Shown here piece by piece: positions 37,363 to 49,673 of a stretch of 64,000 nt of DNA (position 1 is its first letter; every line of letters begins with the position of its first letter). This DNA is from Pseudomonas baetica (lineage in GTDB: Bacteria; Pseudomonadota; Gammaproteobacteria; Pseudomonadales; Pseudomonadaceae), in the NCBI RefSeq assembly GCF_002813455.1, contig NZ_PHHE01000001.1:5514001-5578000 (forward strand). The letters run 5' to 3'. Position numbers and translations under genes: made by a program. The notes below the pieces were generated by a model. The model was not told where the DNA came from. It did no database searches and saw nothing but the letters and a program-made list of their open reading frames with translations.

Positions 37363-38697
37363 TTACGATTCGGTATGGCCGCTGATGCGCTGGCCCCAGG
37401 CTCGGGCAACAGCGCCAAGCTGTTCTTCATCCATGCGGGTCAGGCGCCGGTCATCGAGCAATTGTTTGCCGGCGGCCCACAGGTGTTTCACGCAATCGCG
37501 GCCGGTGGCATATATAAGCTGTGAAACCGGGTCATACACCGGTTGCTGCGCCAGGCCGGACAGGTCGAACGCGACGATGTCGGCGGCTTTGCCGATTTCC
37601 AGCGAACCCGTTTCGGATTCGATCCCCAAGGCCCGTGCGCCGTTCAGTGTGGCCATGCGCAGGGCGCGATGGGCATCGAGCGCGGTGGCGGAACCGGCGA
37701 CGGCTTTGGCCAGTAAGGCGGCAGTGCGGGTTTCGCCGAGCAGATCCAGATCATTGTTGCTGGCCGCGCCGTCAGTGCCGACCGCGACATTCACGCCAGC
37801 CTGCCACAGGCGCTCGACGGGGCAGAAGCCGCTGGCGAGTTTCAGGTTCGATTCCGGGCAATGGATGACGTTGGTGTTGCTTTCTACCAGCAACGCCAGG
37901 TCGTCATCGCTGATCTGGGTCATGTGCACGGCCTGGAAGCGCGGGCCGAGCAGGCCGAGGCGGCCAAGGCGGGCGAGCGGACGTTCGCCGCGCTGCTCTA
38001 CGGCTTGCTGGACTTCGAAAGCGGTTTCGTGGACGTGCATGTGGATCGATGCGTCCAGTTCCTCGGCGATGACACGGATTTTCTCGAGGTTCTCGTCGCC
38101 GACGGTGTAGGGTGCATGAGGGCCGAAAGTAATCTTGATCCGCTCGTGATGCTTCAGATCACCGAACAGCTCGACGCCCTGACGAATGGCCTCGTCGGCA
38201 CTGCTGGCGCCAGGGATCGGGAAATCGAGGATCGGAATGGCGATCTGCGCGCGGATGCCGCTGTTGTGCACACGCTCGCTGGCGACTTTCGGGAAGAAGT
38301 ACATGTCCGAGAAGCACGTGATGCCACCCTTGATCTGCTCGGCGATGGCCAGATCGGTGCCGTCGCGGACAAACGCTTCATCGACCCATTTGGCTTCGGC
38401 CGGCCAGATGTGGTTTTCCAGCCAGGTCATCAGTGGCAGATCATCGGCCAGGCCACGGAACAGCGTCATCGCTGCGTGGCCGTGTGCATTGATCAGGCCC
38501 GGAGCGAGCAGCACATCCGGCAATTCGCGCACTTGCGTGGCGTTACACTTCAATGCTTCGGCGCGCGGGCCGATAAACACGATGCGACCGTCGCGGATGC
38601 CCAGGCCATGCTCCTTGAGCACAACGCCTGCAGGTTCGACGGGTACCAGCCAGGTCGGCAGCAATAATAAGTCGAGCGCAATGGCAGGTTTCGGCAT
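37363..38697 (-). CDS. mtaD: Methylthioadenosine deaminase (TRZ/ATZ amidohydrolase)
   Basis: A 444-residue metal-dependent amidohydrolase. The metal motif is [13 protein letters not shown], and [10 protein letters not shown] and [13 protein letters not shown] carry further ligands. In pseudomonads the homologue deaminates 5'-methylthioadenosine to methylthioinosine, which then enters methionine salvage. Here it lies divergent from mtnA, the isomerase of the same route, supporting that role. The start at 38697 is the first ATG before the family's N-terminal strand; the longer open frame upstream runs into mtnA and is not coding. Confidence 0.88.
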   Translation of the reverse strand: MPKPAIALDLLLLPTWLVPVEPAGVVLKEHGLGIRDGRIVFIGPRAEALKCNATQVRELPDVLLAPGLINAHGHAAMTLFRGLADDLPLMTWLENHIWPAEAKWVDEAFVRDGTDLAIAEQIKGGITCFSDMYFFPKVASERVHNSGIRAQIAIPILDFPIPGASSADEAIRQGVELFGDLKHHERIKITFGPHAPYTVGDENLEKIRVIAEELDASIHMHVHETAFEVQQAVEQRGERPLARLGRLGLLGPRFQAVHMTQISDDDLALLVESNTNVIHCPESNLKLASGFCPVERLWQAGVNVAVGTDGAASNNDLDLLGETRTAALLAKAVAGSATALDAHRALRMATLNGARALGIESETGSLEIGKAADIVAFDLSGLAQQPVYDPVSQLIYATGRDCVKHLWAAGKQLLDDRRLTRMDEEQLGAVARAWGQRISGHTES

Positions 38698-38805
38698 CGA
38701 GGGTCGGTTCCAGTGCTTTTGTAAAGGAGGGCGAAGTATACCCGAGCGTCTTCGCGGGGGGATCGCTATAATCGGTGGCTTTTGTTCATGAGTGCGGGGT
38801 GAGGG

Positions 38806-39882
38806 ATGCGCGATCGACTGTTGGCTGCGGAGAAAGTAAAGGCCATCGATTGGCGAGATGGCGCGCTCCACCTGCTGGATCAGCGTATTTTGCCGTTCGA
38901 GGAAACCTGGATCGCCTACACCAGCGCCGCCGGCGTGGCTGAGGCGATTCGCTCGATGGTGGTGCGTGGCGCGCCGGCCATCGGCATCAGCGCGGCCTAT
39001 GGCATCGTGCTCGCGGCTCGCGCGCGAATTGCCGAAGGAGGCGACTGGTACGCGGCGCTGGAAGAGGACTTCGCTCTGTTGGCTGATTCCCGTCCGACCG
39101 CGGTCAACCTGTTCTGGGCGTTGAATCGCATGCACGATCGGCTGGATCGCTTGAAGGACAATGCCGATCCGCTGGTGGCACTGGAAGCCGAAGCCATCGC
39201 GATTCATGAAAGCGATCGCGAAGCCAACCTGACCATGGCACAGCTCGGTGTCGATCTGATCCGCAAGCATCAGGGCAATGCGCAGGCGATTCTCACCCAC
39301 TGCAATACCGGGGCGCTGGCGACCGGTGGTTTCGGTACGGCGCTGGGGGTTATTCGCGCGGCTTTTCTCGAAGGCATGGTCGAGCGCGTTTATGCTGACG
39401 AAACCCGTCCGTGGCTACAGGGTTCGCGCCTGACCGCGTGGGAGCTGGCTAACGAAGGCATCCCGGTAACGCTGAATGCCGACTCTGCTGCCGCGCACAT
39501 CATGAAAACCAAAGGCGTGACCTGGGTGATCGTCGGCGCTGACCGCATCACCGCCAATGGTGACGTGGCCAACAAGATCGGCACCTATCAACTGGCGGTC
39601 AATGCCATGCACCACGGTGTGCGTTTCATGGTCGTGGCGCCGAGTTCGACCATTGACATGCACTTGGCCAGCGGTGACGACATTCCGATCGAGGAGCGTG
39701 ATGGCGCCGAGTTGCTGGAAGTCGGTGGCAAGCGTGTCGGCGCTGATGTTGAAGCGTTCAACCCGGTGTTTGACGTAACCCCTGCTGACTTGATCGATGC
39801 CATCGTCACCGAAAAAGGCATCGTCGAGCGTCCGGATACCGCGAAAATGGCCCAGTTGATGTGCCGCAAGCGCCTGCACTAA
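38806..39882 (+). CDS. mtnA: Methylthioribose-1-phosphate isomerase
   Basis: A 358-residue enzyme of the eIF2B-related aldose-ketose isomerase family that turns methylthioribose 1-phosphate into the ribulose form. Family motifs seen are RGAPAIGI near residue 50, [18 protein letters not shown] near 165, and [17 protein letters not shown] near 245 with the catalytic Asp. It is divergent from mtaD, about 110 bases apart, so they may share control. Confidence 0.94.
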   Translation: MRDRLLAAEKVKAIDWRDGALHLLDQRILPFEETWIAYTSAAGVAEAIRSMVVRGAPAIGISAAYGIVLAARARIAEGGDWYAALEEDFALLADSRPTAVNLFWALNRMHDRLDRLKDNADPLVALEAEAIAIHESDREANLTMAQLGVDLIRKHQGNAQAILTHCNTGALATGGFGTALGVIRAAFLEGMVERVYADETRPWLQGSRLTAWELANEGIPVTLNADSAAAHIMKTKGVTWVIVGADRITANGDVANKIGTYQLAVNAMHHGVRFMVVAPSSTIDMHLASGDDIPIEERDGAELLEVGGKRVGADVEAFNPVFDVTPADLIDAIVTEKGIVERPDTAKMAQLMCRKRLH

Positions 39883-39907
39883 CGCACTGTTGTGTCTGAC
39901 AGGTCGC

Positions 39908-39979
39908 CATCGCTGGCAAGTCAGCTCCCACAGGTTTGTGCTCGGCATTGTTCCTGTGGGAGCTGGCTTGCCAGCGATG
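39908..39979. repeat. REP-like inverted repeat (GCTGGCAAG type)
   Basis: CATCGCTGGCAAGTCAGCTC and GAGCTGGCTTGCCAGCGATG pair over about 27 bases with one mismatch. It stands after mtnA and is a third palindrome type in this window. Confidence 0.85.
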
Positions 39980-40215
39980 AGGGCGTTAATGTCAATAAAC
40001 ATCGCAAAACCAAGCCCGAATTCTGCATTCGAAGAAGCTCTAAGCTTCTCTCGTCCCCCTTTAAGACGATTATCGGTCAACTAACTATGCTCCATGCGCT
40101 TGTGGGGGATAGGTGCGTGGCGGCGATTGTGGTAGCATCCGGCGTTTTCCGAGGCAGTCCCACGGGGTTGTCTTCACTGCGCAAATCCAGGGTTCAACTT
40201 GTTGATTTGTCGTAA

Positions 40216-40305
40216 GTCGGCGCATGGCACTCAGCCTGCATTGACGAGCTTCGTGATCCCTATGGATATGACGAGGTTTCACCAGAAAAAGGAATCAGGC
40301 TTCTC
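40216..40305 (+). promoter_or_regulatory. gyrA leader, candidate gyrA RNA motif
   Basis: The mtnA-gyrA gap (39883-40305) holds a repeat and then a leader that can form stems, for example between GCATGGCACTCAG and nearby complementary bases, before AAAAAGGAATC and the ATG. A conserved structured RNA, the gyrA motif, is known from leaders of Pseudomonas gyrA genes. I recognise the position but cannot verify the fold by eye. Confidence 0.35.
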
Positions 40306-43095
<2,790 letters not shown>

Positions 43096-43100
43096 GCGGA

Positions 43101-43140
43101 CAAGCGAGGGGGCGGATGAGAATTCGCCCCCTTGTTATTT
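43101..43140 (+). terminator. Probable terminator after gyrA
   Basis: CAAG...AGGGGGCG and CGCCCCCTTG pair around a ten-base loop five bases after the gyrA stop, and TTGTTATTT follows. The T-run is broken, so termination may be partial. Confidence 0.55.
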
Positions 43141-43172
43141 GTCCGGTATGAAATTTCGACATCATGGAGATC

Positions 43173-43266
43173 CCCTGTGGGAGCGAGCCTGCTCGCGAAT
43201 GCAGGCGCTGCGGTACCTCTGACGCACCGCGGTGATGCATTCGCGAGCAGGCTCGCTCCCACAGGG
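43173..43266. repeat. REP doublet with perfect 31-base arms
   Basis: Arms 43173-43203 and 43236-43266 are perfect inverted copies beginning CCCTGTGGGAGCGAGCCTGC. The spacer has a further GCGGT/ACCGC pairing. It lies between gyrA and serC and could process or stabilise a joint transcript. Confidence 0.93.
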
Positions 43267-43326
43267 CCGTGTTGATCGGTAGTGTGATTTATTGCGTGAT
43301 ACCACCAAATCAGAGCGAGATTGGAT

Positions 43327-44412
43327 GTGAGCAAGCGAGCCTATAACTTCTGCGCCGGTCCTGCGGCGCTTCCTGAAGCTGTCCTGCAGCGCGCCCAGGG
43401 TGAACTCCTTGATTGGCACGGCAAGGGCCTGTCGGTCATGGAAATGAGCCATCGCAGTGATGAGTTCGTGTCCATCGCGACCCAGGCCGAGCAGGATCTG
43501 CGTGACCTGCTGAATATCCCTTCGAACTATAAGGTGCTGTTTCTGCAGGGCGGCGCGAGCCAGCAGTTTGCACAGATCCCGCTGAACCTGCTGCCTGAAG
43601 GCGGCTCTGCCGACTATATCGACACCGGTATCTGGTCGCAGAAAGCCATTGAAGAAGCGTCGCGCTACGGCCACGTCAACGTCGCCGCAACCGCCAAGCC
43701 TTACGATTATTTCGCCATCCCGGGCCAGAACGAGTGGAGCCTGTCGAAAGACGCCGCTTACGTTCACTACGCGCCGAACGAAACCATCGGCGGTCTGGAA
43801 TTCCAGTGGATTCCGCAAACCGGCGACGTGCCGCTGGTGGCCGACATGTCCTCGGACATCCTTTCGCGTCCGGTTGATGTCTCGCGTTTCGGCATGATCT
43901 ACGCCGGTGCGCAGAAGAACATTGGTCCGAGCGGCATCGTCGTCAACATCATCCGCGAAGACTTGCTCGGCAAGGCGCGCTCGCTGTGCCCGACCATGCT
44001 CGACTACAAGGTCGCAGCCGACAACGGCTCGATGTACAACACCCCGCCGACCCTGGCCTGGTACTTGTCCGGCCTGGTGTTCCAGTGGCTGAAAGAGCAG
44101 GGCGGCGTCGAAGCGATCGCCAAACTCAACGACGTCAAACAGCGCACGCTGTACGACTTCATTGACGCCAGTGGTCTCTACAGCAACCCGATCAACAAGT
44201 CGGATCGCTCGTGGATGAACGTGCCGTTCCGTCTGGCCGATGACCGTCTGGACAAGCCGTTCCTGGCCGGTGCCGAAGAGCGCGGTCTGCTCAATCTCAA
44301 GGGTCACCGCTCGGTGGGCGGTATGCGCGCCTCCATCTACAATGCCGTCGACATCACTGCAGTCAATGCGCTGGTGGCCTACATGGCTGAATTCGAGAAG
44401 GAACACGGCTGA
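43327..44412 (+). CDS. serC: Phosphoserine aminotransferase
   Basis: A 361-residue PLP enzyme making phosphoserine (and the pyridoxine precursor) from the 2-oxo acid. It begins SKRAYNFCAGPAALP, and the PLP Lys is in YAGAQKNIGPSG near residue 198. GTG 43327 gives the usual Pseudomonas length; a TTG two codons upstream is open but unlikely. Its stop overlaps the pheA start (TGATG), so pheA is translationally coupled. Confidence 0.96.
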   Translation: MSKRAYNFCAGPAALPEAVLQRAQGELLDWHGKGLSVMEMSHRSDEFVSIATQAEQDLRDLLNIPSNYKVLFLQGGASQQFAQIPLNLLPEGGSADYIDTGIWSQKAIEEASRYGHVNVAATAKPYDYFAIPGQNEWSLSKDAAYVHYAPNETIGGLEFQWIPQTGDVPLVADMSSDILSRPVDVSRFGMIYAGAQKNIGPSGIVVNIIREDLLGKARSLCPTMLDYKVAADNGSMYNTPPTLAWYLSGLVFQWLKEQGGVEAIAKLNDVKQRTLYDFIDASGLYSNPINKSDRSWMNVPFRLADDRLDKPFLAGAEERGLLNLKGHRSVGGMRASIYNAVDITAVNALVAYMAEFEKEHG

Positions 44413-45506
44413 TGTCCGAGCAAGAACTCAAGGCACTGCGCGTTCGCATTGACGCTCTGGACACCAAAGTCATGGAGCTGATCAGTGAGCGTGCGCGTTG
44501 CGCCCAGGAAGTCGCGCGAGTAAAGATGGCCTCGCTGGCCGAAGGCGAAGTGCCGGTGTTCTATCGTCCCGAGCGTGAAGCTCAGGTGCTCAAGCGTGTG
44601 ATGGAGCGTAACCAGGGGCCGCTGGGCAACGAAGAGATGGCGCGGTTGTTCCGCGAAATCATGTCTTCGTGCCTGGCGCTGGAGCAGCCGTTGAAAGTGG
44701 CCTACCTCGGGCCTGAAGGCACTTTCACCCAGGCGGCGGCCATGAAGCACTTCGGTCACGCAGTGATCAGCAAGCCGATGGCGGCGATCGACGAAGTGTT
44801 CCGTGAAGTGGCCGCCGGTGCGGTGAATTTTGGCGTGGTGCCAGTGGAAAACTCCACCGAAGGCGCAGTCAATCACACGCTGGATAGCTTCCTCGAGCAC
44901 GACATGGTGATCTGTGGCGAAGTCGAGTTGCGCATCCACCATCACCTGTTGGTCGGTGAAAACACCAAGACCGACAGCATCAGCCGCATCTATTCCCACG
45001 CGCAGTCGCTGGCCCAGTGCCGCAAGTGGCTGGACGCGCATTACCCGAATGTCGAGCGCGTGGCGGTGTCGAGCAACGCCGAAGCGGCCAAGCGGGTCAA
45101 AGGTGAGTGGAACTCGGCGGCGATTGCCGGCGACATGGCGGCCGGGCTGTATGGCCTGACCCGTCTGGCCGAGAAAATCGAGGATCGCCCGGATAACTCC
45201 ACGCGCTTCCTGATGATCGGTAACCAGGAAGTGCCACCAACCGGTGACGACAAGACTTCGATCATCGTGTCGATGAGCAACAAACCCGGCGCGCTCCACG
45301 AGCTGCTGGTGCCGTTCCATGACAATGGCATCGACCTGACTCGCATCGAGACCCGCCCGTCGCGTAGCGGCAAATGGACCTACGTGTTCTTCATCGACTT
45401 TGTCGGCCACCACCGTGATCCGTTGATCAAAGGTGTGCTGGAAAAGATCAGTCAGGAAGCAGTGGCACTCAAAGTGCTGGGTTCCTACCCGAAAGCGGTT
45501 CTGTAA
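44412..45506 (+). CDS. pheA: Bifunctional chorismate mutase/prephenate dehydratase
   Basis: A 364-residue P-protein. Residues 1-90 are an AroQ chorismate mutase (LRVRIDALDTKVMELISERA); 95-270 the dehydratase (YLGPEGTFTQAA, and NSTEGAVNHTLDSF with the catalytic Thr region); the rest an ACT domain with PGALHELL and RIETRPSR, the phenylalanine feedback motifs. It converts chorismate to phenylpyruvate for phenylalanine synthesis. Confidence 0.97.
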   Translation: MSEQELKALRVRIDALDTKVMELISERARCAQEVARVKMASLAEGEVPVFYRPEREAQVLKRVMERNQGPLGNEEMARLFREIMSSCLALEQPLKVAYLGPEGTFTQAAAMKHFGHAVISKPMAAIDEVFREVAAGAVNFGVVPVENSTEGAVNHTLDSFLEHDMVICGEVELRIHHHLLVGENTKTDSISRIYSHAQSLAQCRKWLDAHYPNVERVAVSSNAEAAKRVKGEWNSAAIAGDMAAGLYGLTRLAEKIEDRPDNSTRFLMIGNQEVPPTGDDKTSIIVSMSNKPGALHELLVPFHDNGIDLTRIETRPSRSGKWTYVFFIDFVGHHRDPLIKGVLEKISQEAVALKVLGSYPKAVL

Positions 45507-45519
45507 GGGGCGGTAGTCA

Positions 45520-46632
45520 ATGAGTGGCAATTTCCTCGCTCTGGCACAGCCGGGCGTGCAACAACTTTCGCCGTACGTTCCGGGCAAGCCTGTGGACGAA
45601 CTGGCGCGCGAGCTGGGTCTGGATCCGGCGAAAATCGTCAAACTGGCGAGTAACGAAAACCCGCTGGGCGCCAGCCCGAAAGCCTTGGCGGCGATCCGCG
45701 AAGAGCTGGCCGAGCTGACGCGTTATCCGGACGGCAATGGCTTTGCGCTGAAATCCTTGCTGGCCGAGCAGTGCCGCGTTGAGCTGAACCAGGTCACCCT
45801 GGGCAATGGCTCCAACGACATTCTCGAACTGGTGGCGCGGGCCTATCTGGCGCCGGGCTTGAATGCAGTATTCAGCGAGCACGCGTTCGCGGTGTATCCG
45901 ATCGCCACTCAGGCGGTCGGTGCGCAAGCCAAAGTGGTGCCGGCCAAGGATTGGGGGCATGACCTGCATGCGATGCTCGCCGCCATCGACGCCAACACCC
46001 GCGTGGTGTTCATCGCCAACCCGAACAACCCGACCGGAACCTGGTTCGGTGCCGAGGCGCTGGACGAATTCCTGCAGGATGTTCCAGGGCATGTGCTGGT
46101 GGTGCTGGATGAGGCGTACATCGAGTATGCCGAAGGCAGTGATCTGCCGGACGGTCTGGACTTCCTTGCGGCGTACCCGAATCTGCTGGTCTCGCGCACC
46201 TTCTCCAAGGCCTATGGTCTGGCAGCTTTGCGCGTCGGCTATGGTCTGTCTACCCCGGTAGTGGCTGACGTGCTGAACCGTGTTCGCCAGCCGTTCAACG
46301 TCAACAGCCTGGCGTTGGCTGCGGCTTGTGCAGCATTGAAGGATGACGAGTATCTGGCGCAAAGCCGTCAACTGAACGAATCCGGCATGCAGCAATTGCA
46401 AGCAGGCTTCCGTGAGCTGGGTCTTGGCTGGATCGAGTCCAAAGGCAACTTTACTTGTGTTGACCTTGGTCGGGTGGCGGCTCCAGTGTTTCAGGGCTTG
46501 CTGCGCGAAGGCGTGATCGTGCGTCCAGTGGCCAACTACGGCATGCCGAATCACCTGCGGGTGACCATTGGTCTGCCGGCGGAAAACAGCCGCTTCCTTG
46601 AAGCGCTGCGCAAGGTTCTGGCTCGTGGGTGA
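45520..46632 (+). CDS. hisC: Histidinol-phosphate aminotransferase
   Basis: A 370-residue class II aminotransferase with the motif SNENPLGASP near the N terminus, NPNNPTGTW, and the PLP Lys in RTFSKAYGLA near residue 230. Placed between pheA and tyrA, it may serve both histidine and aromatic amino acid transamination, as proposed for such second hisC copies. It overlaps or abuts the tyrA-aroA start. Confidence 0.94.
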   Translation: MSGNFLALAQPGVQQLSPYVPGKPVDELARELGLDPAKIVKLASNENPLGASPKALAAIREELAELTRYPDGNGFALKSLLAEQCRVELNQVTLGNGSNDILELVARAYLAPGLNAVFSEHAFAVYPIATQAVGAQAKVVPAKDWGHDLHAMLAAIDANTRVVFIANPNNPTGTWFGAEALDEFLQDVPGHVLVVLDEAYIEYAEGSDLPDGLDFLAAYPNLLVSRTFSKAYGLAALRVGYGLSTPVVADVLNRVRQPFNVNSLALAAACAALKDDEYLAQSRQLNESGMQQLQAGFRELGLGWIESKGNFTCVDLGRVAAPVFQGLLREGVIVRPVANYGMPNHLRVTIGLPAENSRFLEALRKVLARG

Positions 46633-46660
46633 TGTCACTGCACTGCAATCTGCTGCACCT

Positions 46661-48868
46661 ATGATCGGTCGCCTGGTGGTGGTCGGTCTGGGGTTGATCG
46701 GTGGTTCGTTTGCCAAAGGCTTGCGTGAAAGCGGCGTGTGCCGTGAAGTGGTCGGCGTTGATCTCGACCCGCAGTCGCGCAAGCTGGCGGTCGAGTTGGG
46801 CGTGGTGGATCGCTGTGAGGAAGACCTGGCAGTGGCCTGTCAGGGTGCTGACGTGATTCAACTGGCGGTGCCGATTCTGGCCATGGAGAAAGTGCTCGCG
46901 CGGTTGGCGAGTCTCGATCTGGGGCAAGCGATTGTGACGGATGTCGGCAGCGCCAAAGGCAATGTGGTGCGCGCTGCGACCGAGGCGTTCGGCGGTATGC
47001 CGGCGCGCTTCGTGCCGGGCCATCCGATTGCCGGTTCCGAGCAGAGTGGGGTGGAAGCCTCCAATGCCGAGCTGTTCCGTCGCCACAAAGTCATTCTCAC
47101 GCCGCTTGAGCAAACTGATCCAATGGCGCTTGCCGTGGTCGATCGTCTATGGCGCGAACTGGGTGCCGACGTCGAGCACATGCAGGTCGAGCGTCACGAT
47201 GAAGTGCTGGCTGCAACCAGTCATCTGCCGCACTTGCTGGCCTTCGGTCTGGTCGACTCGTTGGCCAAGCGCAATGAAAACCTTGAGATCTTCCGTTACG
47301 CTGCCGGTGGTTTCCGCGATTTCACAAGAATCGCCGGAAGCGACCCGGTGATGTGGCACGACATCTTCCTCGCCAACCGCGAGGCTGTTTTGCGCACACT
47401 CGATACATTTCGCAGCGACCTCGACGCCTTGCGCGACGCGGTCGATGCAGGGGATGGGCACCAATTGTTGGGCGTTTTCACTCGCGCCCGGGTTGCCCGC
47501 GAGCATTTCAGTAAAATCCTGGCCCGCAGGGCCTATGTGGACGCTATGAATTCCAACGATCTGATCTTCCTGGCTCAACCTGGTGGCCGCCTGTCCGGTC
47601 GGATTCGCGTACCGGGTGACAAATCGATTTCCCACCGTTCGATCATGCTCGGCTCGCTGGCCGAAGGCGTCACCGAAGTCGAAGGTTTCCTTGAGGGCGA
47701 AGATGCTCTGGCGACCTTGCAGGCATTCCGTGACATGGGCGTGGTCATCGAAGGCCCGCACCATGGCCGCGTGACTATCCATGGTGTCGGCCTGCATGGT
47801 CTGAAGCCTGCGCCGGGCCCGATCTATCTGGGCAACTCCGGTACGTCGATGCGTCTGCTGTCCGGCCTGCTGGCCGCGCAGAACTTCGACAGCACCCTGA
47901 CCGGCGATGCTTCGCTGTCCAAGCGTCCGATGAATCGCGTGGCCAATCCGCTGCGCGAAATGGGCGCCGTGATCGAAACCGCCGCCGAAGGCCGTCCGCC
48001 GATGACCATTCGTGGCGGGCACAAGCTCAAGGGCCTGACCTACACCATGCCGATGGCCAGTGCTCAGGTGAAATCCTGCTTGCTGCTTGCCGGTTTGTAC
48101 GCTGAAGGCAAGACCACTGTTACCGAGCCTGCGCCAACCCGTGACCACACCGAGCGCATGCTGCGCGGTTTTGGCTACCCTGTGAGCGTCAATGGCGCCA
48201 CGGCGTCGGTCGAATCCGGTGGCAAGCTGACGGCGACCCATATCGAAGTGCCAGGCGACATCTCGTCGTCGGCGTTCTTCCTGGTTGCTGCTTCAATCGC
48301 TGAAGGTTCGGAGCTGGTGCTGGAGCACGTTGGCATCAACCCGACCCGTACGGGTGTGATCGACATCCTGCGTCTGATGGGCGCTGACATTACTCTGGAA
48401 AACCAGCGTGAAGTCGGCGGCGAACCTGTAGCAGACCTGCGCGTGCGGGCAGCTAAACTCAAAGGTATCGAAATCCCGGAAGAGCTGGTTCCGCTGGCGA
48501 TCGACGAATTCCCGGTGCTGTTCGTAGCCGCCGCCTGTGCCGAAGGGCGCACTGTGCTGACCGGTGCCGAAGAGTTGCGAGTCAAGGAATCGGACCGTAT
48601 CCAGGTCATGGCGGACGGTTTGCTGGCGCTGGGCGTCAAGTGCGAGCCGACCCCGGACGGCATCATCATCGACGGCGGCCAGATTGGCGGCGGCGAAGTG
48701 CATGGTCACGGCGATCACCGTATTGCCATGGCGTTCAGTGTGGCGTCCTTGCGTGCCACTGCACCGATCCGCATCCATGATTGCGCCAACGTCGCGACGT
48801 CGTTCCCGAACTTCCTCGCGCTGTGCGGGCAGGTTGGTATTCGTGTGGCACAAGAGGCTCAGTCGTGA
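46661..48868 (+). CDS. aroA: Fused prephenate dehydrogenase and EPSP synthase
   Basis: A 735-residue fusion. Residues 1-290 are TyrA with the NAD motif [16 protein letters not shown]; from about residue 295 ([17 protein letters not shown]) to the end is EPSP synthase (AroA), with [10 protein letters not shown] and [11 protein letters not shown]. The first part makes hydroxyphenylpyruvate for tyrosine, the second makes EPSP, the glyphosate target of the shikimate route. ATG 46661 gives the usual 735 residues; GTG 46625, overlapping hisC and with AAGG upstream, is a fair alternative. Confidence 0.95.
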   Translation: MIGRLVVVGLGLIGGSFAKGLRESGVCREVVGVDLDPQSRKLAVELGVVDRCEEDLAVACQGADVIQLAVPILAMEKVLARLASLDLGQAIVTDVGSAKGNVVRAATEAFGGMPARFVPGHPIAGSEQSGVEASNAELFRRHKVILTPLEQTDPMALAVVDRLWRELGADVEHMQVERHDEVLAATSHLPHLLAFGLVDSLAKRNENLEIFRYAAGGFRDFTRIAGSDPVMWHDIFLANREAVLRTLDTFRSDLDALRDAVDAGDGHQLLGVFTRARVAREHFSKILARRAYVDAMNSNDLIFLAQPGGRLSGRIRVPGDKSISHRSIMLGSLAEGVTEVEGFLEGEDALATLQAFRDMGVVIEGPHHGRVTIHGVGLHGLKPAPGPIYLGNSGTSMRLLSGLLAAQNFDSTLTGDASLSKRPMNRVANPLREMGAVIETAAEGRPPMTIRGGHKLKGLTYTMPMASAQVKSCLLLAGLYAEGKTTVTEPAPTRDHTERMLRGFGYPVSVNGATASVESGGKLTATHIEVPGDISSSAFFLVAASIAEGSELVLEHVGINPTRTGVIDILRLMGADITLENQREVGGEPVADLRVRAAKLKGIEIPEELVPLAIDEFPVLFVAAACAEGRTVLTGAEELRVKESDRIQVMADGLLALGVKCEPTPDGIIIDGGQIGGGEVHGHGDHRIAMAFSVASLRATAPIRIHDCANVATSFPNFLALCGQVGIRVAQEAQS

Positions 48869-49554
48869 AAAACATTGCACCGGTCATCACCATTGATGGG
48901 CCAAGCGGCTCGGGCAAAGGCACTGTGGCCGGGATTCTGGCCAAACGTCTGGGCTGGAATCTGCTGGATTCCGGTGCGCTTTATCGCTTGCTGGCTTTCG
49001 CTGCGCACAATCATGGCGTCGACCTGACCAATGAAGAGTTGCTCAAGCAACTTGCCGCTCATCTGGATGTTCAGTTCATCGCGGCGACCGACGGTCAATT
49101 GCAGCGAATCATCCTGGAAGGTGACGAAGTCAGCGATGTCATCCGCACTGAAAGCGTCGGTTCCGGCGCTTCTCAAGTGGCTGCATTGCCGGCCGTGCGC
49201 GAGGCGCTGCTGCAGCGCCAGCGTGCTTTTCAGGAAGCGCCGGGCCTTGTCGCCGATGGCCGCGACATGGGCACGGTGGTTTTTCCGAGTGCGCCGCTGA
49301 AGATTTTCCTGACCGCCAGTGCCGAGGAGCGGGCGCGCCGTCGATATTTGCAGTTGAAGGGCAAAGTCGAGGGTGTTAGTCTGTCGAGTCTGCTAGATGA
49401 GATCCGTGCACGCGACGAGCGTGACACCCAGCGAGCGGTAGCCCCGCTTAAACCGGCGGCTGACGCCATACAGCTGGATTCCACGGAGTTGTCCATCGAT
49501 CAGGTGCTTGAACGCATCATGAGCGAGATCGCCATTCGCGATATCGCCGGGTGA
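48865..49554 (+). CDS. cmk: Cytidylate kinase
   Basis: A 229-residue CMP/dCMP kinase with the P-loop [22 protein letters not shown] and [13 protein letters not shown], all standard for the family. GTG 48865 overlaps the aroA stop by four bases (GTGA), with AGAGG before it. It links pyrimidine metabolism to the rpsA operon as in most proteobacteria. Confidence 0.96.
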   Translation: MKNIAPVITIDGPSGSGKGTVAGILAKRLGWNLLDSGALYRLLAFAAHNHGVDLTNEELLKQLAAHLDVQFIAATDGQLQRIILEGDEVSDVIRTESVGSGASQVAALPAVREALLQRQRAFQEAPGLVADGRDMGTVVFPSAPLKIFLTASAEERARRRYLQLKGKVEGVSLSSLLDEIRARDERDTQRAVAPLKPAADAIQLDSTELSIDQVLERIMSEIAIRDIAG

Positions 49555-49556
49555 CC

Positions 49557-49673
49557 AAGAAGGCGGCAGGGGACCAGTCATAGTCCTGCGGCGCTTCTTC
49601 TATATGAAACTAACCCACACCGTCTGGGGTGTGGAGATGGGCGTATCCTTCGCCCTCATTTACAGGAATTAAA
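49557..49673 (+). promoter_or_regulatory. rpsA leader with two hairpins
   Basis: AAGAAGGCGGCAGG and CCTGCGGCGCTTCTT form a large hairpin (49557-49601), and CCACACC/GGTGTGG a second (49612-49632). Then come a pyrimidine-rich stretch and AGGAA before the ATG. In enterobacteria S1 represses its own mRNA through a structured leader; the same is plausible here. The first hairpin is followed by few T, so it is not a strong terminator of cmk. Confidence 0.5.

Noticed and set aside
38698..39300. N-terminal extension of mtaD by about 200 codons
   Set aside because: The extension is antisense to mtnA and shows no similarity to amidohydrolases.
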